Source of the DNA: Actinomycetes bacterium
Lineage (GTDB): Bacteria > Actinomycetota > Actinomycetes > Propionibacteriales > Propionibacteriaceae
Length of the DNA: 11,153 nt
Reading direction: 5' to 3'
Assembly (NCBI GenBank): GCA_021794705.1
Contig: JAJYQH010000042.1
Coordinates: 1 to 11,153 of the forward strand
Positions 1 to 5,364 of this stretch are shown here, piece by piece (positions within the stretch are counted from its first letter, which is position 1; every line of letters begins with the position of its first letter). Position numbers and translations under genes: made by a program. The notes beneath the pieces were generated by a model that worked only from the letters and a program-made list of their open reading frames with translations, had not been told where the DNA came from and did no database searches.

Positions 1-45
1 GGGCGCCCGGAACTGCAGCGCCATGACGACGAGTCCGGCGTTCAT
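1..45 (-). CDS. Second VWA-domain membrane protein, N-terminus only (BatB-like, partial)
   Basis: Only the first 15 codons lie in the window; the gene continues past the left edge. An ATG at 45 overlaps the TGA stop of the preceding VWA gene by one base (TGATG), which is typical of translational coupling. The residues MNAGLVVMALQFRAP end in a stretch (ALQFRAP) that parallels the start of the neighbouring VWA protein (SLPQFASPGRLW). That hydrophobic 'L-QF-x-P' start is typical of BatA/BatB-type proteins just before their first membrane helix. MoxR/DUF58 clusters often carry two VWA genes in tandem, so a second VWA membrane protein is the likeliest identity. This is inferred from context and a very short sequence. 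Confidence 0.55.
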   Translation of the reverse strand, partial: MNAGLVVMALQFRAP

Positions 46-1022
46 CAGGGCCACCGCCCGGCCATCGACACGGCGCCGAGCGCGGCGACCACCGCGAACC
101 CCAGGGCGTACATGGCGTACTCGGCGGTGACCTCCTTGCGCACCTTCTCGTAGCCGACGCTGCTCTTGAGGTCCTTGTAGGCGCTGTCCAACTGGCCGGC
201 CGACTTCGCCGAGACCTCGCGCCCGCCCGTCTCCTGGCTGATCTGGGTCAGCAGCGCCGGGTCGGGCGGCACCCGGTAGCGCTGGGAGTCGAGGTCGACG
301 TAGCCGTTCTCGGTGCCGTAGGCGATCGTGTAGATCGGCACCTGGGCCTGCTTCGCGGACGCCGCGGCGGCGAGCGGGTCGCTGCCGGCCGTGTTCGTCC
401 CGTCGCTGAGCATGACGACCATGGCCGGGGCCGCCGTCTTGTTCGGACCCAGCGGGGCCTCCTTGATCGCCTTGAGTGAGGAGTGGATGGCATCGCCGAT
501 GGCGGTGCCGTCCGCGAGCTCGAGGTGGGTGATCGCGCGGTGGATCGCATCCCTGTCGATGCTCGGGGGCATGACGATCTGCGGCTTGCCCGACAGCGCC
601 ACGACGGCGACGTTGTACTGGCTGGGCAGTTGGTCGATGAAGCTCTCCGCCGCCTGCTTGGCGACGTCCAGCCGGTTGGGCTTCACGTCGACGGCGCCCA
701 TCGACCGGGAGATGTCGATGACGACGACGACGGTGGCCCGCTCGCGCGGCACCTTCTCCACGCCCAGCGGGCGGGCCCACGCCATGGTCAACGCGACGAG
801 ACTGGCGAGCGACATGGCGACGGCGACGTGGCGCCGCCACTGGGTCTGCTTCGGCATCACCGCACCGAGGATCGCGGTGTTGGTGAACCGGACGCTGCTC
901 CGCCCCTTCATCCGGATGGCGAGGATGTAGGCGAGCAGCAGCAGCGGCGGCACGAGCAGCACCCACAGCCGGCCGGGACTCGCGAACTGCGGCAGGCTCA
1001 CCAGCGGCACGAGCGGGCTCAC
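45..1022 (-). CDS. Membrane-anchored VWA-domain protein (BatA-like), MoxR cluster
   Basis: This is a 325-residue protein with two N-terminal membrane helices (about 19-37 and 66-84), a von Willebrand factor A domain (about 97-290) and a C-terminal helix (about 302-322). The metal-binding MIDAS site looks complete: DISRS at 103-107, T173 in DGTAIGDA, and D207 in LSDGTN. The architecture matches BatA-type VWA proteins such as those beside mycobacterial moxR1. The VWA domain would bind partner proteins in a metal-dependent way, and its side of the membrane is not determined here. The start chosen is GTG at 1022, which overlaps the DUF58 stop by 4 bp (GTGA) and has an SD-like AGGGGG about 8 nt upstream. 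A much longer in-frame reading exists upstream, but it lies antiparallel-in-frame over the DUF58 gene and is spurious. The exact biological role is unknown. Confidence 0.9.
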   Translation of the reverse strand: MSPLVPLVSLPQFASPGRLWVLLVPPLLLLAYILAIRMKGRSSVRFTNTAILGAVMPKQTQWRRHVAVAMSLASLVALTMAWARPLGVEKVPRERATVVVVIDISRSMGAVDVKPNRLDVAKQAAESFIDQLPSQYNVAVVALSGKPQIVMPPSIDRDAIHRAITHLELADGTAIGDAIHSSLKAIKEAPLGPNKTAAPAMVVMLSDGTNTAGSDPLAAAASAKQAQVPIYTIAYGTENGYVDLDSQRYRVPPDPALLTQISQETGGREVSAKSAGQLDSAYKDLKSSVGYEKVRKEVTAEYAMYALGFAVVAALGAVSMAGRWP

Positions 1023-2071
1023 TTGGCGACCCCCTGCGGGGGCTGGTGCAGGGCGCCGGCCGTGCGGCGGTAGGTGAGGACGAACCGGGCGATGTCCTGC
1101 ACCCAGTCGCGGTCGGTGCGCAGTTGCAGGTGCCCGACGCCGGCCCGCCGCATCGCCTGCCGGATGCGGTCGCGCTGGGCGGCGCTCGCGGCGTTCATCC
1201 GGGCGCGCGCCACCCGGTCGGAGGTGTTGACGTAGCGGGCGAAGTCGGATTCGGGGTCTCTGATGAGCAGTTCGCCCATGTCGGGGAAGTCGAGCTCGCG
1301 GGCGTCCACGACCTCGATGCACAGCACCTGGTTGCGCACCGAGAGCCGGCGCAGCGGACGCTCCCAGTCGGGCGGGGTGTTGGGGTTGAGCTCCGGGTCG
1401 ACCGGGCTGAGGAAGTCGGAGACGACCACGCGCATGCCCCGGCGCGGCTGGGTGCGGACCAGCCGTTCGATGCCGCGGGCCAGCGTCATCGAGCCTTCGG
1501 CGTGGTCGGGGACGATCGGGTCGTCGAGCAGCTTGCGCAGCAGGGCGTACAGCGCGGTGCGGCCCGACCGGGCCGGCAGCTGGCGGATGCCGTCGGGGTG
1601 CATGACCATGCCGCCGAACCGGTCGCCCATCCGCTGGCTGAGGAACCCCAGGGTGGCGATCGCCGCGATGCCGAGGTCGCGCTTGGTGACACCCTCCGTG
1701 CCCCAGTTCATCGACGGGGTGGCGTCGAGCAGGGCCCACACCTCCAGTTCCCGGTCGGCGATGGTGTCCCGCACGTGCGGCACCGACGTCCGGGCGGTGA
1801 CCGCCCAGTCCATCCGGCGGACGTCGTCCTGCCCCGGCTGGTAGACCCGCGCATCGTTCATGTCCGATCCGGGACCGGGCAGCAGCCCGAGATGGTCGCC
1901 GTGGAGGAACCCTTCGAGCCGGCGGACGACGGTGAGCTCGAGACGGTGCAGGGCGGCCTCGGGAGCCAGCTTGTGCAGTGGCAGGGTGGCCCGCTCCGGG
2001 GAGCGCAGCAGGCTGATCGCGGCGCCGAGATCGGCGTCACGGTCCGCCGCGGGATCGGGGGTGCGGGGCAT
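1019..2071 (-). CDS. DUF58 domain-containing protein, MoxR cluster
   Basis: This is a 350-residue soluble protein with no membrane helix or signal peptide. The DUF58 signature is plain: DARVYQPGQDDVRRMDW at 73-89, followed by TARTSVPHVR (92-101). A degenerate VWA-like fold follows, beginning at LLDATPSM (114-121), and a second strand with RVVVSDF lies at 214-220. DUF58 proteins are almost always encoded between a MoxR ATPase and VWA proteins and probably link the two, but no biochemical activity is established for the family. The ATG start lies 11 bp after the moxR stop. The SD is weak, which suggests coupling to moxR translation, and the 3' end overlaps the VWA gene by 4 bp. The size is ordinary for the short, non-membrane form of the family. 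Confidence 0.93.
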   Translation of the reverse strand: MPRTPDPAADRDADLGAAISLLRSPERATLPLHKLAPEAALHRLELTVVRRLEGFLHGDHLGLLPGPGSDMNDARVYQPGQDDVRRMDWAVTARTSVPHVRDTIADRELEVWALLDATPSMNWGTEGVTKRDLGIAAIATLGFLSQRMGDRFGGMVMHPDGIRQLPARSGRTALYALLRKLLDDPIVPDHAEGSMTLARGIERLVRTQPRRGMRVVVSDFLSPVDPELNPNTPPDWERPLRRLSVRNQVLCIEVVDARELDFPDMGELLIRDPESDFARYVNTSDRVARARMNAASAAQRDRIRQAMRRAGVGHLQLRTDRDWVQDIARFVLTYRRTAGALHQPPQGVAK

Positions 2072-2082
2072 CGGCGCCGGGC

Positions 2083-3195
2083 TCAGTTGTGGAACTCGGG
2101 GCTGTGGCTGTGCTGGTCGTGCCGCGCCTGGCGCTGCTGGGAGTTCCAGACCGGAGTGGGCGGCGGAACCATCGCCAGCACCCGGTCGACCACCTGGATC
2201 GACTCGATGTTGTCGGCCACGGCGTCGAAGCTCAGCACGAGCCGGTGCGCCATGACGTCGCGGGCCACCGCCTGCACGTCGGTAGGCAGCACGTAGTCGC
2301 GTCCGTGGATCAACGCGAGGGCGCGGGCGGCCGCGACCAGGCCGAGCGTCGCACGGGGCGAGCAGCCGACCTGGATGACGGGCACGAGGTCGGGCATGCC
2401 GAAGTCGGCCGGGTTCCGCGTGGCCAGCACCAGGCGGACGATGTACTCGGCGACGAGGTTGTGCACGAACACCGCGGACGCCTGCTCCTGCAGGGCCAGC
2501 ACCTTCTGGGGGTCGAGCACCGGTGTGGGCTCGGGCGGCGTCACGCTCATCCGGCGGAGGATCTCGAACTCCTCGTTCCCACGCGGATACGGCACGTCGA
2601 CCTTGAGCAGGAACCGGTCGCGCTGCGCCTCCGGCAGCGGGTACACGCCCTCGCTCTCGATCGGGTTCTGGGTGGCGATGACGATGAAGGGCTTCTTCGC
2701 GGGGTAGGTGGTGCCGGCGATCGACACCTGGCGTTCGGCCATGAGCTCGAGCATCGCCGACTGCACCTTGGCCGGTGCCCGGTTGATCTCGTCCGCGAGC
2801 ACGAAGTTGACGAACACCGGTCCGAGTTCGGTGTCGAACCGCTCCGTGGACGCCGAGTAGATGCGGGTGCCGACGATGTCGGAGGGCACGAGGTCGGGGG
2901 TGAACTGGACGCGGGCGAACTCGCCGCCGACCACGGTCGCGAAGCTGCGCACGGCGAGGGTCTTGGCCACGCCGGGAACTCCTTCGAGGAGGATGTGGCC
3001 CTTGGCCAGCAGCCCCACCATGAGCTGCTCGACCATGTGCTCCTGGCCCACGATCACCCGCTGCACCTGCCCGATCGCCTCACCGAGGAGTCGCGCGGCC
3101 TCCTGGGTCGGCGTCCTCGGCTGTCCGGTGGCGGCGGGGCGTGCCGGGGCCGGAGGCTGGGGGCCGTTCTGGTACGGCTGGCCGGGTGTCGTCAC
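2083..3195 (-). CDS. MoxR-family AAA+ ATPase
   Basis: This 370-residue ATPase is the first gene of the leftward cluster. All expected motifs are visible: Walker A GVPGVAKT (72-79), Walker B FVLADE (131-136), sensor 1 ATQNP (174-178), an arginine-finger region EAQRDRF (189-195) and sensor 2 GCSPRA (277-282). MoxR ATPases form ring assemblies that remodel proteins, often maturing metalloenzymes or acting in envelope stress; the client here is not known. A disordered Pro/Gln-rich stretch (about 5-30) precedes the AAA+ core, and the C-terminus is His-rich (RHDQHSHSPEFHN). The GTG start at 3195 is chosen because AGGAG lies 5 nt upstream and the residues after it begin the conserved protein. The reading frame stays open for 138 more codons upstream, but that part looks non-coding. 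It is the mycobacterial MoxR1 type by context. Confidence 0.95.
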   Translation of the reverse strand: MTTPGQPYQNGPQPPAPARPAATGQPRTPTQEAARLLGEAIGQVQRVIVGQEHMVEQLMVGLLAKGHILLEGVPGVAKTLAVRSFATVVGGEFARVQFTPDLVPSDIVGTRIYSASTERFDTELGPVFVNFVLADEINRAPAKVQSAMLELMAERQVSIAGTTYPAKKPFIVIATQNPIESEGVYPLPEAQRDRFLLKVDVPYPRGNEEFEILRRMSVTPPEPTPVLDPQKVLALQEQASAVFVHNLVAEYIVRLVLATRNPADFGMPDLVPVIQVGCSPRATLGLVAAARALALIHGRDYVLPTDVQAVARDVMAHRLVLSFDAVADNIESIQVVDRVLAMVPPPTPVWNSQQRQARHDQHSHSPEFHN

Positions 3196-3200
3196 GAGAT

Positions 3201-3205
3201 CTCCT
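3201..3205 (-). promoter_or_regulatory. Ribosome binding site deciding the moxR start
   Basis: On the minus strand the sequence reads AGGAG, then ATCTC, then GTG. This consensus Shine-Dalgarno at 5-nt spacing is the main reason to start MoxR at 3195 rather than at one of the further upstream starts in the same open frame. Confidence 0.8.
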
Positions 3206-3226
3206 GTACGCCCACGGATGGTTTCC

Positions 3227-3242
3227 CCCGCCGCGCGGCGGG
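3227..3242. repeat. 16-bp perfect palindrome in the moxR leader
   Basis: CCCGCCGCGCGGCGGG is self-complementary over all 16 bases. It lies 32-47 nt upstream of the moxR GTG, so it would be in the transcript leader if the promoter is further upstream. No U-tract follows on either strand, so it is not a classical intrinsic terminator. At this GC content a GC-only palindrome could arise by chance. Confidence 0.45.
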
Positions 3243-3334
3243 TGCACCAGGCTTCCGGCAAGCGGTCCGGGAGCCGGAGCGCCGACTCGACGACGCTGCA
3301 GACACGATACCCGTCCCGACTGAGGGTGCCGCTC

Positions 3335-3356
3335 GTCCGGGCCCGGCGGCCCGGAC
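3335..3356. repeat. Hairpin-forming inverted repeat (9-bp stem, 4-nt loop)
   Basis: GTCCGGGCC (3335-3343) and GGCCCGGAC (3348-3356) are perfect complements around the tetraloop CGGC. It is a strong potential hairpin in either transcript direction. No T-run follows on either side, so its role as a terminator is unsupported. A regulatory or structural role is possible but not shown. Confidence 0.5.
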
Positions 3357-3388
3357 CAGGTGCACCGGGGCCGCCATGCGTCCCCTGA

Positions 3389-3473
3389 GCGGCTGGCGAT
3401 CTCTGCTCCGGCTGGCGTTCTCGACGCCGGATCGGCAGAAGTCGCCAGCAACGACGTCGAGATCGCCAGCCGC
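3389..3473. repeat. 85-bp nested inverted-repeat element
   Basis: The outer arms GCGGCTGGCGATCTC (3389-3403) and GAGATCGCCAGCCGC (3459-3473) are a perfect 15-bp inverted repeat. Inside lie a second pair, GCTGGCG (3411-3417) with CGCCAGC (3443-3449), then TTCT with AGAA (3418-3421 / 3437-3440), then GCCG with CGGC (3426-3429 / 3433-3436) around a 3-nt loop. About 30 base pairs could form one long interrupted stem. The core octamer (GCTGGCGA or near match) thus occurs four times, two per orientation, at 19- and 21-bp spacing. It may be a dispersed palindromic intergenic repeat (REP- or MITE-like), a multi-site operator or an RNA structure; the sequence alone does not decide. Confidence 0.65.
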
Positions 3474-3569
3474 AGCAACCGGGCCACCGGACGCCGGCGG
3501 CCCACCCAGGCCGACGGTTCCCGGTCACGACGTGTGGTCGCGCGGCAACGTGTGGTGTCATTGGGTGCG

Positions 3570-4538
3570 ATGTCCGACTCCCCTCTCCCTCCCGCCGGAT
3601 CCCGAGCAAGCGTCCTGTTCGGACCGCTGCTCGACATCGACCCGCCCAAGGTCGGTGACTTCTGGCTGGACGCCCGGGCCGTCGTGCGCCCCAGCGGGGT
3701 GGCCTATCTCGGTCACGACGACGACAACTCCCCCGTCCTGCTCGTGGTGCTCAGCGACGGTGCGTCCCGCGATCCCGGCGCCCGGGAGCGGCTCGCCGGC
3801 GAGGTGAACCGGCTGCACGTCGACACCGTCGTGGCCAGGGGCGGCCAGGGACAGGATGAGGGACGGCTGGCGACGAAGTTCCGGGGCGAGGACGACGACC
3901 CGGTCGGCCCGCAGCAGGCGCCGATCGCCCCGTGGGTCGCCCTCGCCTATGACGGCTCGACGGCGGCGCTCGCCGAGGCCGACCGGCTGCTCGCCTCGGT
4001 CGCTCTCGTCGGCACCCGCCAGTTGGGCTCGATGGCCGGGCCCGACTACCGCCTCTCCTGGATCGACAACAGCGCGCCCGGGCACGGCCGGCTCTGGCCG
4101 CTGCCCTGGCCCGGCCGGCACGACCGGGCGGGATGGATCACCATCCTCGTGAGCTGGCTGCTCATGGTGCTGCTCGCCGCGATCGCGGTGCTCATCGCCG
4201 TGTTGTTGTTCCAGAACGCGCCCCCCGAACCGCCCCAGCCGCCCGTGCCGACAGCATCGTCGGCGACGGCGTCCAGTTCGGCGAGCGGCTCGGCGTCCTC
4301 GTCGAAGGCCTCCAGCCCCGCCAGCCCGTCGAAGGGGTCGGGCTCGCCGTCGAAGCCGACGCCCACGTCGGGCTCGCCGTCGGCGAGCCGCAGCGCCTCG
4401 AGCAGCGGCTCCCCCACCTCCCCGTCGTCGCCGGGCAGCGCCGGCGAGGCGAGCGACCATCCGAGCATGAACTCGGCCAACCCCAGCGGGTCGTCGTCCG
4501 GCCTGGCCGGCACCACGCCTCCGAACCCGCGCCTGTGA
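3570..4538 (+). CDS. Uncharacterised single-pass membrane protein with Ser/Pro-rich tail
   Basis: I do not recognise a named family in this 322-residue protein. Residues 1-185 form a soluble, probably cytoplasmic N-terminal domain with hydrophobic strands (VLLVVLSDG at 56-64, WVALAYDGS at 122-130) and a DDD-containing loop (108-110). One strong membrane helix spans about 189-214. Residues 215-322 are low-complexity Ser/Pro/Thr/Gly, likely extracytoplasmic and possibly wall-spanning or glycosylated. There is no N-terminal signal peptide, so the helix would act as the anchor. The ATG at 3570 is chosen because conserved-looking protein begins there; no clear SD is seen and in-frame TTG/GTG codons lie just upstream. 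It is divergent from moxR and ends 1 bp before the HAD gene, so those two are probably co-transcribed. The function is unknown. Confidence 0.8.
   Translation: MSDSPLPPAGSRASVLFGPLLDIDPPKVGDFWLDARAVVRPSGVAYLGHDDDNSPVLLVVLSDGASRDPGARERLAGEVNRLHVDTVVARGGQGQDEGRLATKFRGEDDDPVGPQQAPIAPWVALAYDGSTAALAEADRLLASVALVGTRQLGSMAGPDYRLSWIDNSAPGHGRLWPLPWPGRHDRAGWITILVSWLLMVLLAAIAVLIAVLLFQNAPPEPPQPPVPTASSATASSSASGSASSSKASSPASPSKGSGSPSKPTPTSGSPSASRSASSSGSPTSPSSPGSAGEASDHPSMNSANPSGSSSGLAGTTPPNPRL
4337..4389 (+). repeat. Coding tandem repeat and palindrome in the Ser/Pro-rich tail
   Basis: The 16-mer GTCGGGCTCGCCGTCG occurs at 4337-4352 and 4367-4382, a 30-bp period encoding repeated GSPS units. The second copy runs into a 19-bp palindrome, GGCTCGCCG-T-CGGCGAGCC (4371-4389). 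Such internal repeats are expected to vary in length by slippage, so the tail length may differ among strains. Confidence 0.6.
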
Positions 4539-4539
4539 C

Positions 4540-5364
4540 ATGCTCCCGGCCCTGATCGCCACCGACCTCGACGGCACCCTCCTGGGTCCCGACGGGCGGG
4601 TGTCGTCAGGCAACGCGGGCGCGCTGTGGCGCGCGCACCGGCTCGGTGTGCCGATCGCGATCACCACCGGCCGGCCGCTGCGGTGGCTGGCCGACCTGGA
4701 ACCGATCGCCGCCACCCGCCCCCACGTCATCTGCAGCAACGGCGCGGTGCGGGTCGACATCGCCACGGGAGCGGTCGAGCGCCGCCACGTCGTGCCCCCG
4801 CCCGTCGGCCTCGAGGTGGTGGCCGAGCTCCGCGAGCAGCTCCCCGACGTGAGTTTCGCGGTCGAGGCGGGGCCGGGCTGGGGATGCGAGCCGAGCTTCC
4901 CGCTTCGGGGGGACGGCGTCGTTCCCGACGTGGTGGCCCCGATCGAGGAGCTGCTGGGCCTCGAGGTCGTCAAACTGCTCGTTGTCAGCCCTCGGCACGA
5001 TAGCGACGCCCTCGCCGAGGCGCTCATCCCGGTCGTCGCGGAACGGCTCACCGCCACCTGGTCGATGACGGGGTCGCGCGGGCTGCTCGAGATCGGGCCG
5101 CCGGGTGTCAGCAAGGCCAGCGCGCTGCGCGAGCTGTGCGACGAGCTGGGCGTGGCCATGGCCGACGTCGTGGCCTTCGGAGACATGCCCAACGACCTCG
5201 CCATGCTGCGCGAGGTCGGCCACCCCTACGCCATGGCGAACGGGCACCCCGCCCTGCACGCCGAAGGGTTCCCCATCGCCCCGCATCACGGCGATGACGG
5301 GGTGGCCCAGGTGCTCGCCCGGGTGCTCGACGCGATCGGGTCGACGCCGGGTCAGCCGGCCTGA
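4540..5364 (+). CDS. HAD-superfamily hydrolase, Cof/type IIB phosphatase
   Basis: This is a 274-residue cytosolic HAD phosphatase. The four HAD motifs are in order: DLDGTLL (9-15, nucleophile D9 and acid/base D11), ITTGR (41-45), the catalytic lysine in GVSKASAL (K192), and GDMPNDLAML (214-223, metal ligands D215 and D219). The cap between motifs II and III is large, as in the Cof (IIB) group, which dephosphorylates sugar phosphates and other small phosphoesters; the substrate cannot be read from sequence. The ATG follows the stop of the membrane-protein gene by one base, so translation is likely coupled. Its last 13 bases overlap the 3' end of the convergent GH31 gene. Length and motifs are normal for the family. 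Confidence 0.93.
   Translation: MLPALIATDLDGTLLGPDGRVSSGNAGALWRAHRLGVPIAITTGRPLRWLADLEPIAATRPHVICSNGAVRVDIATGAVERRHVVPPPVGLEVVAELREQLPDVSFAVEAGPGWGCEPSFPLRGDGVVPDVVAPIEELLGLEVVKLLVVSPRHDSDALAEALIPVVAERLTATWSMTGSRGLLEIGPPGVSKASALRELCDELGVAMADVVAFGDMPNDLAMLREVGHPYAMANGHPALHAEGFPIAPHHGDDGVAQVLARVLDAIGSTPGQPA

Larger units (their letters stand above)
3196..3569. other. Divergent intergenic region between moxR and the plus-strand membrane protein
   Basis: This 374-bp gap must hold the promoters for two divergent units. No convincing -35/-10 pair was found for either direction. A TATCGT on the minus strand near 3304-3309 is only a weak -10 candidate for moxR. The gap is full of symmetry: a 16-bp palindrome (3227-3242), two copies of the palindrome GGTGCACC (3241-3248 and 3359-3366), a 9-bp stem with a 4-nt loop (3335-3356) and a long nested inverted repeat (3389-3473), listed separately. 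Open frames crossing it look like high-GC shadows without SD or recognisable protein. Confidence 0.7.

Noticed and set aside
3335..3356. Intrinsic terminator
   Set aside because: The stem is strong, but no T-run follows on either strand and it lies upstream of both divergent genes, where no transcript is expected to end.
3196..3609. N-terminal extension of MoxR by 138 codons
   Set aside because: The frame is open but the residues are low-complexity Arg/Pro/Gly with no conserved pattern, while an ideal SD precedes the GTG at 3195. The extension would also cover the palindromic spacer and the start of the divergent gene.
2089..3807. Plus-strand frame of 572 codons across moxR and the spacer
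   Set aside because: It is antisense to a motif-complete MoxR, with His/Arg/Gly-rich content and no SD. It runs across the palindromic spacer and into the next gene out of frame.
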